Shown: positions 31,119 to 43,384 of the stretch, in pieces
How the letters are laid out: the number at the start of each line of letters is the position of its first letter
Position numbering within the stretch: position 1 is the first letter of the stretch
Source of the DNA: Endomicrobium sp.
Lineage (GTDB): Bacteria; Elusimicrobiota; Endomicrobiia; Endomicrobiales; Endomicrobiaceae
NCBI GenBank assembly: GCA_031271205.1
Contig: JAISWG010000011.1
Coordinates: 1-58,682, forward strand
Reading direction: 5' to 3'
DNA length: 58,682 nt
The notes under the pieces: generated by a model
Told to the model about the DNA's origin: nothing
Databases searched by the model: none
Seen by the model: the letters and a program-made list of their open reading frames with translations, nothing else
Program-made: the position numbers and the translations under genes

Positions 31119-32087
31119 ATCCCCTGTTCTGTTTTATTACAAACCCATATCTTTGATATTTTTTTCCGTTTCCATATAACTTCTGTATTTTTGTGTCTTT
31201 ATTATATCACTATCATGTTCGTTATATTAAAATCTTTATTTTTTTTGCAACCGCACATAAAATAACCTGTGAAAAAATTGCCCAGTTCTTCTTCAAAATT
31301 TTCTTTATCTCTGTTCTAACGACTTGTTTAACTTCTTCGGCCTTATAAAGAAACGTTTTACAAAACTCTTATGAAATTGTACCATTTCTTTTCTCAATTG
31401 CTCAATACACACAAGCTTATACCTCCCCCATTAACATCTATCAATAAAACCTATAGCGTACTGCTTTTCCTTTACATGGATGGTTTGCTTAATTAACTCA
31501 ATTGTATCTAAATCAATATTGCTTTATCTTGGAACTTTAGATTTTATTGTAAGACGTTGCTAAGAAGTTTATTTTATCAATTGCAGATTTTATAATACCA
31601 CCATATGCTTTTATAATCTCATCTAGATGTATTTTGAATGCGTTTTTTATTATCATAATTAATGCCACACCCACACCTAACACACATACCATGGTAATTT
31701 TGAAACTCTTTTGCATTTTCGTGTACCATAATTAGTCAAAACGTACTTACATTCTCCTAAAAAATTCAAACCTTTGTCACTGCATATGTATTTTTTGCAG
31801 ATAATCTCACTATTAACAAATTTAACAACTTCTGTAAGAGTTTCGAATGAAAAAAACGCTTATAGCCACAACAATTTTCTATCTTAAGATTATCTATATT
31901 TTCAACTTCAAAGTGTACTGGCACAAAATAACTAAAACTGTGTTACTAGAAAAAACACGGTGGTCACGCAAAAATCCAACGTGGCTTACTTACCATACTT
32001 TTTTTGCATTTTCATAGTGCCTCCAAAAATTTAATTAATTATATACATATATATTTTTTTGGCATAAAAGCATGTAGAAAAAAGATT

Positions 32088-33332
32088 TTATAACTTATTT
32101 AGTTCTATTTCAGTCTGTTTTTTATCTTTCATATTTTTTATCAAGACTTTACCATTTTCAAATTCTGTTTTGGCAAAAACTATCACCTTAGATACATGTA
32201 TTTTATTGGCAAATTTAAGCTGATTTGTTAAACTTTTGCCATTTATTGGTCCAAAAACAGATATATCTTTGTTGCCATTAATTCCATCTCTTGTTATCTT
32301 TACGGCAAAAGCAAATGCTTCACTAAAAAATTCTTGATCAGCAATAGCCACAAAAATTTTTTCAGGACTTTTTAGATTCTTAAAAAAACCGACACTTTGA
32401 GCTGCAAGCAAAACTCGTTCAGCTCCAACAGCAAATCCTACAGCAGGTGTGTTTTGACCTCCAATTTCCTTAATAAGATTATCGTATCTGCCACCAGCTG
32501 CAATAGCATCTTGTGAACCTACTGCATCTGAACGAACTTCAAAAACGGTTCTTGTATAATAATCCAATCCCCTTACTAATTTACCATTTACCGTAAAATT
32601 ACAACTTGCTTTTTTTAATAAAAACTGAACCATATAAAAATTATCTTTACAATCGTGACAAAGATAGTCCAACATCTTAGGAAGATCGGTAAGCTTACAA
32701 GAATCAATTTTACAATCAAGAAGTCTTAAAGGATTCTTTTCAAGTCTTCTTAAGCATTCTTCGCACAAATCTTCAACAGAACTAAAATATTCAACTAAAG
32801 CTTCCCTAAAAAAAGGTCTGCATTTTCCGCAGCCCAACGAATTTATATGAATATTTATTTTATCTATATCCAAAGAAGAAAGAACTTCTCGGGCTAAAAT
32901 TATAATTTCCGCATCAGCTGCAGGGGAAGAGCTTGCATAAATTTCGGCGCCTATTTGCCTAAACTGCCTATATCTACCAGCTTGAGGTCTCTCGTAGCGA
33001 AACATCTCGCCTAAATAAAAAAATTTACACGCAGGACTTGAAATATCCATTCTATGTTCAACAAAAGCTCTTGCAAGAGAAGTTGTACCCTCTGGACGAA
33101 GAGCAAATTTTCTTTTCTTCTTATCTTCAAAAACATACATTTCTTTTTCAACAATATCTGTAGCTTGTCCTATTGATCTTGCAAAAAGAGCAGCCTCTTC
33201 AAACATCGGAGTCCTGACTTCCTCAAACCCATGTCTTATAAAAATCTCTTTTGCTTTTTGTTCCAACAAATTTAGTCCTAGTGCTGTTTCCCCGAAAATA
33301 TCGTGTGTTCCTCGTGGAGCCTTATAATTCAT
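32088..33332 (-). CDS. hisS: Histidyl-tRNA synthetase
   Basis: APRGTHDIFG, RPEGTTSLARAFVEH, YERPQAGRYRQFRQIGAEIYG-like, VRGLDYYTRTVFE. Confidence 0.97.
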   Translation of the reverse strand: MNYKAPRGTHDIFGETALGLNLLEQKAKEIFIRHGFEEVRTPMFEEAALFARSIGQATDIVEKEMYVFEDKKKRKFALRPEGTTSLARAFVEHRMDISSPACKFFYLGEMFRYERPQAGRYRQFRQIGAEIYASSSPAADAEIIILAREVLSSLDIDKINIHINSLGCGKCRPFFREALVEYFSSVEDLCEECLRRLEKNPLRLLDCKIDSCKLTDLPKMLDYLCHDCKDNFYMVQFLLKKASCNFTVNGKLVRGLDYYTRTVFEVRSDAVGSQDAIAAGGRYDNLIKEIGGQNTPAVGFAVGAERVLLAAQSVGFFKNLKSPEKIFVAIADQEFFSEAFAFAVKITRDGINGNKDISVFGPINGKSLTNQLKFANKIHVSKVIVFAKTEFENGKVLIKNMKDKKQTEIELNKL

Positions 33333-34012
33333 CTCTTTATGTCCTTTATCTCTTGTATTTCTTCCTTCAACTGTATCTTTTTACTATTCATGTCCATTTC
33401 TATTACACCCACTGAAATAATAAACTGAAATGCTTGCTCAACACTGTGATTGGTATATATAATATCTTCTTCTTTTACTAAAAATAAAAAACCTGTGGTA
33501 GGATTTGGGGTTGTAGGCATAAATACACAAATGCGTTTTTCATTATTAACCTTTTGTTCACCTGTTAAAAAAGCAACAGAATAAACGTCTTTTGTAGGAT
33601 AAGGGACAAAAACAATTTGTTTAAAACTTTTTTTACTGTCTTTGCCAAATATAAAATTTACAAACTGTTTTGCTGCAGAGTGAACTGTCCCAAAGATGGG
33701 AAGTTTTTCTATAAGTTTTTCAATTGAAATTAAAGTTTTCTTGCCAAAAGCCCTGTCTGCAATAAACCCAAGAATTATTATACTTATCAAAGATAAGCAA
33801 AAACTTGAAACCTTACCAACTATTTGTATCCAATAGTTGTCAACTAAAAAATATCTTATAACAGGTAAAGTAAAACCACTTACCCATTTAAAAAGTATCT
33901 CTATTACAAAATACATTAGCCATAATGGAATTATAACTATTAACCCCATTATCATATATTTTTTAATTGAAACACTTAATTTTTCTTTGGCGTTATTTTC
34001 TTCTATTCCCAC
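33329..34012 (-). CDS. DUF502 family membrane protein
   Basis: KYMIMGLIVIIPLWLMYFVIE, VFMPTTPNPTTGFLFLV. Confidence 0.85.
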   Translation of the reverse strand: MGIEENNAKEKLSVSIKKYMIMGLIVIIPLWLMYFVIEILFKWVSGFTLPVIRYFLVDNYWIQIVGKVSSFCLSLISIIILGFIADRAFGKKTLISIEKLIEKLPIFGTVHSAAKQFVNFIFGKDSKKSFKQIVFVPYPTKDVYSVAFLTGEQKVNNEKRICVFMPTTPNPTTGFLFLVKEEDIIYTNHSVEQAFQFIISVGVIEMDMNSKKIQLKEEIQEIKDIKR

Positions 34013-35420
34013 AAATAAAAATCTTCCCCGCTTTTAAAAGTTTATTAAGTTTTGTCTGCGAATCTGATTCCGCATACAGCCTAACAACAGGTTCTGTTCC
34101 TGAGAGTCTAAAACCTATCCAGCTATTCTCGTCCAAAATAAATTTATGTCCATCAATTGTTACATTTTTTTGAATTTTCATCCCGGCCATGCTTTTTGGA
34201 ATTTTCGTCTTTAAAGTTTCTCTAAAAGTATCAATTTGTTCAGCCTGAAGATAAAAGTCAAGTCTTGACGTAAAAACCTCGTTTGTCAACTTCTTAATGT
34301 CTTTGAGCAAGTCTTTTAAAGACTTCTTGTTCATTGCTACGGCTTCCGCCACTAGAAGGCACGCCAAAATACCGTCTTTCTCAGGAGCGTGTCCCCTCAT
34401 TGTAAAACCTCCGGATTCTTCCCCGCCAATTATAAATTTATCAGAATTGTTTACCATAACGTCACCTATATATTTAAAGCCCACCGGTGTTTCTTTCACT
34501 TCTATACCTATTTTTGCAGCTAGTTTGTCTATAAGGTGTGTAGTCATAACACTTCTTGCAACAATTCCTGTCCAACCTCTAGTTCTATTTAAATGATATA
34601 GCAAGACAGTAATAACTTGATTTGGAGTTATAAAAGTTCCGTCAGAATCTATAACACCAAACCTGTCAGCATCACCATCGGTAGAAAAGCCCAACTTATA
34701 AGATTCTTTTTTTACCAAACCTCTAAGCTCAAAGAGGTTTTTTTCTGAAGGTTCCGGAGCCCCACCATTAAACATAGTATCTCTGTTCTTATTTATAATA
34801 ACATTGCACATTCCAGCGCTGTCAAGTAATACATCTAGGTAGCCTACCGCTGTACCGTGTAATACATCTACAGCTACTTTGATTTTTGACTTTTTTAAAG
34901 CTTTAAAATTTACAAGTTCTTTTATCTTTTTTATATAAGCATTCTGAGGATCATACAACTCTATAAATTTATTTTTTACTCCCTCGTCAAAAGACATAGA
35001 TTTTACATTTTTCAACTGAATTAAAGAGCAATAGTTTTCTATTTTTTGCGTTGTTTCGGGAAGAGCATGACCTCCTCGGTCTAGAAAACATTTTAATCCA
35101 TTATATTTGTAAGGATTATGGCTTGCCGTAAAACTGATTCCACCTGCAAGTTTGGAGTGTATTATGTCATAAGCTATTACGGGTGTTGGAGTATTCCTTT
35201 TACAAAACAATGCTTTTATACCATTCCCTGCTAAAATTTCCACTGCGAATTTTGCAAAATCTTCAGACATGAATCTGGTGTCATATCCTACAATTACAGA
35301 AATTTTAGTACCTTGTTCTTTTAACAAATTGACTATTGCTTGAGTTACAACAGCCACATTAGCATAAGTAAAATCATCAGCAATTATGCCTCTCCAGCCT
35401 GAAGTACCAAATTTAATCAT
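33993..35420 (-). CDS. Phosphoglucomutase/phosphomannomutase family protein
   Basis: IKFGTSGWRGIIADDFT, SFTASHNPYKYNGLKC, STDGDADRFGVID, GGEESGGFTMRGH, RLSGTEPVVRLYAE. Confidence 0.95.
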   Translation of the reverse strand: MIKFGTSGWRGIIADDFTYANVAVVTQAIVNLLKEQGTKISVIVGYDTRFMSEDFAKFAVEILAGNGIKALFCKRNTPTPVIAYDIIHSKLAGGISFTASHNPYKYNGLKCFLDRGGHALPETTQKIENYCSLIQLKNVKSMSFDEGVKNKFIELYDPQNAYIKKIKELVNFKALKKSKIKVAVDVLHGTAVGYLDVLLDSAGMCNVIINKNRDTMFNGGAPEPSEKNLFELRGLVKKESYKLGFSTDGDADRFGVIDSDGTFITPNQVITVLLYHLNRTRGWTGIVARSVMTTHLIDKLAAKIGIEVKETPVGFKYIGDVMVNNSDKFIIGGEESGGFTMRGHAPEKDGILACLLVAEAVAMNKKSLKDLLKDIKKLTNEVFTSRLDFYLQAEQIDTFRETLKTKIPKSMAGMKIQKNVTIDGHKFILDENSWIGFRLSGTEPVVRLYAESDSQTKLNKLLKAGKIFICGNRRK

Positions 35421-36600
35421 AATTTTTCCTTAGTCAAAATCTAACATAAAGCAAGTTGCAATTTTTTACTCTCGTTATGCTATCAAAAATTAGAACTACA
35501 GTCTATAATCATATTTTTACATCAACTGTTATTAAGCTACATAATTATTTTGCCACTCTTTTATTTTCGACAAATACTTTCCAATAAATTATAAAGTAAC
35601 ACTTTTCACATAAGAAGCAGGCATTATAAAAAAATCGTCAATTGCTTCCACTTATATATGGTTTATGCCTCTCATCAAACTGCTTTTCTTTCCTAACATC
35701 TTCCAACGCTTGAGGGCATATAACCTGATCTTTTTATCTCAAGGGTAAGGGTACGGGAAATTGATTTATATAAACTTCAAGCACTAGAGTTTCTTCGCAT
35801 GCTTTTTACCCGTTATTGTTAGAGATTTCCATTTCTTATCAGCTTTAATATTTCATCTTTTCATGTTTTGTACCGCAGTTCCGCTTCTGAAATTTATAAC
35901 CTTTCTTTTTACATTTACACCAAACTCTTGACTATTTTCATCTATAACAGAAAATACATTTATAGAAACACTATTACAACTCTTTTATTCTGTTTTTATT
36001 CATCACAAGACAAACACAACAACACTGCCCCATATTAACATAACTGTGTCATTTAAACAATTTTCTTCAACATTCGCATATCAATCAAAAAAATCTGCCT
36101 TGGCTTTTCAGCAATCGTCACAATGTTAGGGACTATTTAAAGAATATCCAAATTCTTCGCACAACTTATATTTTAAAGCATTGGCAAACATGTTTAACGA
36201 AATTATATTTATCCACATAGTCCAAAATAAAACGGGAATATTATCAAAGTTGAAAAAATAAGCTACTCTATTACGGTCTTCTGTTAAAACTTTTATAACC
36301 TCTTGAGAAAACCTCAAAAATCTTCCTCAAAACAGTTGTTTTATTGCTTTTTTTTAATTTAGAGGATAAATATCTTTTCACGACTTTTATTTTTTACTAT
36401 CAATTTCAACTTTAACTTTGCTATCTTATAATATATCGCGCAACGAACAATTTATGTTCATCATAATTGCCAATATCTTTCAGTGTCACGCAATATCAAC
36501 ACTTGTGATAATGTATATCCATAAAGTTACCTCTCTAAGAAAAAGAAAAGTAAGTCTCTGTAAACTCTCTATAAAACAAAGTAAGGATTTACTTTTATTA

Positions 36601-36671
36601 TGGAGCCAGCGGGAATTGAACCCGCATCTTATCGTTGCGAACGATATATTCTCCCATTTAACTATGGCCCC
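36601..36671 (-). tRNA. tRNA-Ala(CGC)
   Basis: GGGGCCATAGTTAAATGGGAGAATATATCGTTCGCAACGATAAGATGCGGGTTCAATTCCCGCTGGCTCCA; loop TTCGCAA; G3.U70 pair; no encoded CCA. Confidence 0.85.
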
Positions 36672-38114
36672 GCATATCAAGAGAGAATTGTTTAAAAATA
36701 TTATGTAAGAAATTTAATACTTTGTATATATTAGTTTAGTTTTCTCAAATACTGCTCAATTTATACAAACCGCTACCAAAATTATTTACTAAAAACAGCG
36801 AGCAAATAAATACGGAAGAAAAAATTAGAATAATTAACATTCATTTGTGTCAAAACAGACACAAACTGTGTTTATTTTGATGAAAGCTTTTTGTGAAATT
36901 CGTTGCAGCAGGCATAATCTTAACACATTGCTCGCAACTAGAAGATTGCTTGAACTTATCATATTTGAAACTAAAATGCTCTATAATGCTTCACATGAAA
37001 AGAAGCACGAAGCACTAACAGTTTCCAAAACTCATAAACCGTGTTTAAACTCAACAAACTTTCTCACTGAAGTTTACGATTTTTCATATTTACTATGCCA
37101 ACTTCAAATATTACTGCTCTTTTGTTTGTGCGTTATATAAAAAATAAAACATAAAGTAAACACTTATTGAAATCTTAATTTCATTACTGCTTCTGCTTAT
37201 ATTTTTATTAAGAAAAACACTTTTTTGGTCTGATTAACTATAGTCTGTCAAGAATACAACGGCTAAACACTTAATGTTGGATTTAATTTTTTTAATCTTT
37301 CAAGATTGCTTTTTTTTAAAGCGATTACAGTTTTTATAAAATCTACACCTTAAGAATCTTGTCTTCTATTTTCTCGTCTAATCTTAACATGGACAAGGTA
37401 CCTGCCATTTTTTAATGTTATGGTTTCTTCTCGCTCTTCTAAATTCTCAAAAACTATAATCTACGCTGGAAATTCAATATTTATAATGTGCCATCTTATT
37501 TCAAACGTAAGAAATTACACAGATAAAATATCACAAAAGAGTCCTTATTCATATTTATTGACAAATACCGTAAATTATAATTTGTTTACTCAAAAGCATA
37601 ACAATAGATAAAGAATTAAAACGCTTATTAGTGTATAGTATTAATAGTAAAAATATTTTACAATCTACACTAAAAGAGATATTTTTAGTTTGGCATAGAT
37701 TAATCTCAATATATTACTGCAAAACAAGAGATTGAAATTATGTTCCGATCAACACTTTAGGCTAACATTCTTTTCCTTGTGTCATTTATGTTTTTAACGA
37801 TCTAAAAAAACTTATAGGTTTCATGCAAACAATGGACGAATAATACCAAAATTTAAAATACAAAAATAGACACACATAAACAAAACTGATATAATCCGAG
37901 ACCGTATGTTTCATTTGCTTCATTGCTATGAAAGGCTAAAAAAGTTATCAAAAATACCTTAACCGATGAAGGAATATAGCTTCTTGAATATAATGTCTGC
38001 ATGACCAGAGAACTCAGTGAATTTGATTTTAAAACCAAAATGCAACTTCCTTTAAGATTCTTCTGGAATAGCTGGATATGGATTAGGTTCTTGTTTTAGC
38101 GCTGGAGGTAAAAA

Positions 38115-38888
38115 ATGAAAGAAGACATTTTAAACATTGCAGGAATTAGTCTTAAAAGCAGATTATTTATCGGTACTGGAAAATTTCCAAATAACAATTT
38201 AATTCCAGATATTCTAAAAGCTTCCGGTGCACAAATAATAACCGTTGCCGTAAGAAGATTTGATTTTGAAAATCCTCTTGAAAATATTTTAAATTTCATC
38301 CCTAAAAACATTTATATAATGCCAAACACTTCCGGTGCCAGAAATGCTGAGGAGGCCATTACTATTGCAAGAATTGCAAAAACAGCATGCCAGACAAGTT
38401 TAATAAAAATAGAAATAATAAACGACAACAAATACTTGTTGCCCGATAATTATCAAACAGCAAAAGCATGCGAAACGCTTTCAAAAGAAGGTTTTAATGT
38501 TTTTGCATATATGAATGCAGATTTATATGCTGCAAGAGATATGCAAAATGCAGGAGCAAAAGCCATAATGCCTCTAGGAGCACCAATAGGCACTAACCGT
38601 GGACTTAGAACAAAAGAAATGGTGCGTATTTTAATTGAAGAAATGAACACACCTATAATAATTGACGCTGGAATTGGCAAAGCATCTGAAGCTTGCAAAT
38701 GTATGGAAATAGGCTGCGCTGCCATAATGGTAAACACAGCTATATCATCAAGCTCTAACGCCGTCCTAATGTCCGAAGCATTTAAAAACGCAGTTATATC
38801 AGGCAGAAAAGCTTATCTTGCAAAACACGGTACAGTTTCGACCATTGCAAGAGCATCATCACCATTAACTGGATTTTTAAGGAACTAA
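38115..38888 (+). CDS. thiG: Thiazole synthase
   Basis: [61 protein letters not shown]. Confidence 0.97.
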   Translation: MKEDILNIAGISLKSRLFIGTGKFPNNNLIPDILKASGAQIITVAVRRFDFENPLENILNFIPKNIYIMPNTSGARNAEEAITIARIAKTACQTSLIKIEIINDNKYLLPDNYQTAKACETLSKEGFNVFAYMNADLYAARDMQNAGAKAIMPLGAPIGTNRGLRTKEMVRILIEEMNTPIIIDAGIGKASEACKCMEIGCAAIMVNTAISSSSNAVLMSEAFKNAVISGRKAYLAKHGTVSTIARASSPLTGFLRN

Positions 38889-38898
38889 GAGGTTTTAT

Positions 38899-40011
38899 AT
38901 GAGCTTCTATGATGAAATACAAAAATATAAAAATTTTGACTTTAAAGCTTTTACAGATAAGGTTTTAGACAATGAAATATTAAATATTATTAACAAGAAA
39001 AATTTATCCGAGCAAGACTTTCTTGCTTTGCTTTCTCCAAAAGCACTAAATTATATTGAAAAAATTGCCTGTAAAGCAAATGAAATTGCAGTAAATAATT
39101 TTGGCAAGACTATACTGTTATACGCTCCTTTGTACATTTCAAATTTTTGCATCAACAATTGTTTATATTGCGGGTTTTCCACCAATAATAATATTAAAAG
39201 AGAAATGTTAAGTTTCGAAAAAATAAAAGAAAACTGTAGAATAATTGCCAATTACGGTATACGCCACATTTTACTTGTTTGTGGTGAAAACAGAATAAAA
39301 ACATCTTTGGAGTATCTCAAAAAATCTGTAAAAATTTTAGAAAAATATTTTGATTCCATTGATTTGGAAGTTTACCCTGTTGAAGAAAATGAATATAGAG
39401 AGCTTTTTGATGCTGGGGTTGATGGGCTTACAATATATCAAGAAACTTATGACGAAAATCTTTATAAAATATTACATACAAAGGGTACAAAAGTTGATTA
39501 CAGATATCGCATTGAAACATGCGAAAGAGCCGGAAAAGCAAATTATAGAAACCTCAGTGTTGGAGCGTTGCTTGGATTAAAAGACTTTATAAGCGAAGTT
39601 TTTTTTGCCGGAATACATGCTCAATATTTAAGAAAGGAATTTTCACATGCTGAAATTGGAATATCTTTCCCAAGACTGCGTCCAGCAAAAGGCGGATTTC
39701 AGTCAAAAACAACTGTAACCGACATACAGCTGGTACAAGCCATATGCGCTGTGAGACTTTTTATAAACAGAATAAATATTACAGTTTCTACGCGCGAAAG
39801 TTCTAAATTAAGAAGCAGCATCATTCCTCTTGGAATTACTAAAATGTCTGCAGGATCAAGCACGGAAGTTGGTGGATACGTAAAAAGAATTGCCAAAAAT
39901 GAAATTTTATCAAAAGGGCAATTTACAATAAATGACGTTGCAAGCGTTGCAAGCGTTAAAAATATGATTTACAAGGCAGGATATCAACCTGTGATGAAGG
40001 ATATGTTTTAA
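38899..40011 (+). CDS. thiH: 2-iminoacetate synthase (radical SAM)
   Basis: YISNFCINNCLYCGFS CxxxCxxC; YQETYDENLYKILHTKGTKVDYRYRIETCERAGKA. Confidence 0.97.
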   Translation: MSFYDEIQKYKNFDFKAFTDKVLDNEILNIINKKNLSEQDFLALLSPKALNYIEKIACKANEIAVNNFGKTILLYAPLYISNFCINNCLYCGFSTNNNIKREMLSFEKIKENCRIIANYGIRHILLVCGENRIKTSLEYLKKSVKILEKYFDSIDLEVYPVEENEYRELFDAGVDGLTIYQETYDENLYKILHTKGTKVDYRYRIETCERAGKANYRNLSVGALLGLKDFISEVFFAGIHAQYLRKEFSHAEIGISFPRLRPAKGGFQSKTTVTDIQLVQAICAVRLFINRINITVSTRESSKLRSSIIPLGITKMSAGSSTEVGGYVKRIAKNEILSKGQFTINDVASVASVKNMIYKAGYQPVMKDMF

Positions 40012-40647
40012 ATGAAAAAACAAATACCAAAAGGATTGTATGCTATTACCGCAGAAAATTTTTCAAACGGACGGGACAATATAACAGTTGTTAAAGAAAT
40101 GCTTGATGCAGGTATAAAAATATTGCAATACCGCGATAAATATAAAACAAAACTAGAAAAATTTAAACAGTGTGAAATAATACGCAAATTAACTTTAGAT
40201 TACAATGTATTTTTTGTGATAAATGATGATATAGATATAGCTCTTGCGGTTGAAAGCGATGGACTACATTTGGGACAAGACGATATTCCCATTTCCTGTA
40301 CAAGAAAAAGTGTTGGCAACAATATGATTATCGGGGTTTCAACACATTCACCCGCTCAAGCGCTCACCGCTCAAGAACATGGCGCAGACTATATCGGAGT
40401 AGGACCTATATTTAAAACTTTTACAAAAGATAATATTTGCGCACCCGTTGGTTTTGAGTATCTCAAATATTGCATAAAAACTATTAAAGTTCATAAAGTA
40501 GCCATCGGTGGTATAAAACTTTCTAATATAGACCAAATCTGCAAATTTCACCCAGATAGTATTTGTATGGTAACTGAAATTACTACTTCATCAAACATTA
40601 AAGATATAGTCAGACAAGCTTTAGAGGCTATCAATGATAACAATTAA
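40012..40647 (+). CDS. thiE: Thiamine-phosphate synthase
   Basis: GLYAIT, ILQYRDK, FVINDDIDIALAVESDGLHLGQDD, GADYIGVGPIFKT. Confidence 0.95.
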   Translation: MKKQIPKGLYAITAENFSNGRDNITVVKEMLDAGIKILQYRDKYKTKLEKFKQCEIIRKLTLDYNVFFVINDDIDIALAVESDGLHLGQDDIPISCTRKSVGNNMIIGVSTHSPAQALTAQEHGADYIGVGPIFKTFTKDNICAPVGFEYLKYCIKTIKVHKVAIGGIKLSNIDQICKFHPDSICMVTEITTSSNIKDIVRQALEAINDNN

Positions 40648-40837
40648 GTTAAACGGAAAAAATAAAAATGTAAAAAAAAACCTTTCTCTTCTTAAGCTGC
40701 TAGAAGATAAAAAAATTGTTCCTGACACAGTTGTCGTAGCGTTAAATATGAATGTCGTAAATCAAACTAAACTAGACAAAACTTTTCTTTCAAATGGAGA
40801 TAGTGTTGAAGTTTTAAGATTTGTGGCTGGAGGGTAG
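40634..40837 (+). CDS. thiS: Sulfur carrier protein ThiS
   Basis: 67-aa ubiquitin-like, C-terminal GG. Confidence 0.93.
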   Translation: MITIKLNGKNKNVKKNLSLLKLLEDKKIVPDTVVVALNMNVVNQTKLDKTFLSNGDSVEVLRFVAGG

Positions 40838-40865
40838 ATTTTCGTTGTATATAAGGTTTTAATTT

Positions 40866-41960
40866 ATGCAAAACTTTTATGAAAGACACAAAGATCATAT
40901 ATTGCTTAAAGAGATAGGTGTTTCTGGACAAAAACGCATAAAATCTTCAAGCGTTCTTGTTGTTGGTGTGGGAGGACTTGGCTCACCACTAGCGTTATAC
41001 CTTGCTGCCGCAGGAGTAGGAACTATAGGCATTATTGATTTTGATACTGTTGATGTTTCAAACCTGCAAAGACAAATTCTTTACAATGATGGTGATGTAA
41101 ATAAGAGTAAAATTGAAATTGCCAAAGAACGTATAAAAAAATTAAATCCTAAAATAAAAGTTAACACTTATAACGAAAAACTTACAAGTGTAAATGTTTT
41201 AGATATATTTAGAAATTACAACATTGTTGCAGATGCTGCTGACAATTTTCAGACACGCTATCTTGTAAATGATGCTTGTGCTCTCAGTGGTATTTCTGAT
41301 GTTTGGGCATCAGTGTATAAGTTTGAAGGACAGGTAAGCATTTTTGAAGCAAAGAAAGGGGCATGTTACCGCTGTTTCCATCCTTTTGCACCAAAACCTG
41401 GAAGCGTTCCTTCGTGCGGTGAAGGTGGCGTGATTGGTGCTATAACAGGAATAATAGGCTCCATACAAGCTTGTGAAGTCCTAAAAATTATAACCGGTGC
41501 TGGCACACCATTAGTTGGACGTCTGTTATATTTTGACGCACTTCATATGCTTACAAAAGAGTTTAAAATCAAAAAAGATAAAAACTGTTCTCTATGTGGC
41601 ACAAATTCGTCAACAAAAGAACTTCAAAACTACGATGAATTTTGTCAAATTAATAAGGTTGCTGAAAACGAAATAACTCCTGATAAATTAAAAATAAAGC
41701 TTAAAAATAAAAAAAATATAAAAATAATTACTATATGTGAGGAAAACGAAAAACGAGACTCAATTTTTCCGAATTCTTTACCTGTAACTTTAAATAATAT
41801 TGTGTTTTTAAAAAACAAATTGAATACAAACTTAGAAACTATTTTTGTTTGTAAGTACGGATATAAAAGCATTTACGCTATACAGTTGCTAAAAGAATCA
41901 GGATATAAGGGAAAAATGTATAGCCTTAAGGGTGGAACCAATAAATATCAGTTTTTATAG
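40866..41960 (+). CDS. thiF: ThiF/MoeB-type adenylyltransferase fused to C-terminal rhodanese-like domain
   Basis: VLVVGVGGLGSPLALYLAAAGVG, DNFQTRYLVNDAC, CxxC zinc pairs; C-terminal VCKYGYKSIYAIQLLKESGYKGKMYSLKGGTNKY. Confidence 0.9.
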   Translation: MQNFYERHKDHILLKEIGVSGQKRIKSSSVLVVGVGGLGSPLALYLAAAGVGTIGIIDFDTVDVSNLQRQILYNDGDVNKSKIEIAKERIKKLNPKIKVNTYNEKLTSVNVLDIFRNYNIVADAADNFQTRYLVNDACALSGISDVWASVYKFEGQVSIFEAKKGACYRCFHPFAPKPGSVPSCGEGGVIGAITGIIGSIQACEVLKIITGAGTPLVGRLLYFDALHMLTKEFKIKKDKNCSLCGTNSSTKELQNYDEFCQINKVAENEITPDKLKIKLKNKKNIKIITICEENEKRDSIFPNSLPVTLNNIVFLKNKLNTNLETIFVCKYGYKSIYAIQLLKESGYKGKMYSLKGGTNKYQFL

Positions 41961-43384
41961 ACAGATCTATATTATTTTTATTTGGTTTAAAACTACAGAG
42001 TTGTTTTTCAAATATCTTGTTTTTAACACCAAAAAATTCAAAGATAAACTAAGTTTTTAGATAAGTTTCTATGTATAATTTTAATTTATTTCATTTTTTT
42101 GATAGATCTAAAAATCTTCACTTGCTTTTATATTATAGAGGACATCATTTCAAAAAATGAGGTTTATATTTGTCTTTGTAATTATGGACGCATAAAGCAA
42201 TTTAAATTACTTATTTTTTTCGTAATTTGATCGTAAAAACTTTTTACCCGCTTGGCAAGACAGGTTATTTTTTGAAAATTCTATCAAAAGTTTATCACCA
42301 TAATGAGTTTTAATTTTTTCATCTTATTCTTTTTGTACAATAATTCTTGCCCTACTTCCGCTTCCAACAGAACTCTAGCACTTGTATGAAAATCTTCAAA
42401 ATTGCTCTCTAACATCTAACATCAATTCTCTGATTTTAATAACAGTGTCGAAATGTAAGTTTATATTCACCACTATTTGCTTCAGCGTTTACAGCTTTAC
42501 GTTGTTTTAAAATTGTTATTTAGTATCTCCTATAAATATGCATCCTATAAAAAATAGGTTCTCATGCCACAAAACAACATTCCAATAGTTATTTAAAAAC
42601 TAGCAATATCAAAATCTTTGCCAATAAAGAATATTATATATAAATTTCTTTTACATCAAAAATCGCAACATAGCAATAGCCATTAGCTTTTAAATACCCA
42701 AAGTTCTACTAAAAACTGAATTACTTTATTTTCTTGTTATATTTATCTATACGATAACGAGTAGTTTTACAAATAATCCAAAATTAATATACTATTTTCA
42801 ATTTAAATCTATATCTGTACTTTAAACTTTTCTATAGTATAAATCTTAATAAATACTTCATGGCTTATACAACACACGCTACGCGGTGAATTTATCTTAA
42901 TATTTTTCCCCCAACGCCTATTCATAATGCAATATCTTTCTTAACCATATTATAAAATCACTTGTAATTTTTTAAATCTACTTCCATTGTTTCACACAAA
43001 CCTACTGTTATGATTAAATCGTAATCTAAATAAGTTATCCTTTTTATTTTTAAGTATTAATGTTGTGGAAATTCCTATGCGAGGAACGTGTTTATTGTCA
43101 CATGAAAAACGCATGATATGTGAATACCGTCACTCATTTACTGCACCAAAATAGTGATAAGTAAAATAACTTGTTTATACAGTTTAACAAAGCAAGTAAT
43201 TTTTAATTTATAAGCTAAAACGTGTAACTAATATCTTTTAAAATACAAATTCCAATCCCGTTAGTAAAATGTGTCACATCCAAAACAGTATATACAACCC
43301 TTAATATACATTATGTAATAAGCCATAGCATTCTCGTTTTCTTAATTTTTGATATTGTTATTAACTTTATGCTAGAATATAGGT

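Noticed and set aside
31200-32080. Possible transposase between hppA and hisS
   Set aside because: Only short, unrecognisable coding-like fragments on the minus strand; insufficient to name a family.
36418-36708. 96-aa ORF containing LLWSQRELNPH
   Set aside because: Overlaps the tRNA-Ala gene in antisense; typical spurious ORF across a tRNA.
37860-38114. Possible TPP riboswitch upstream of thiG (CTGATATAATCCGAGACC)
   Set aside because: Lacks the conserved thi-box CUGAGA / ACCUGAUC core and P1 pairing; none found upstream of thiC either.
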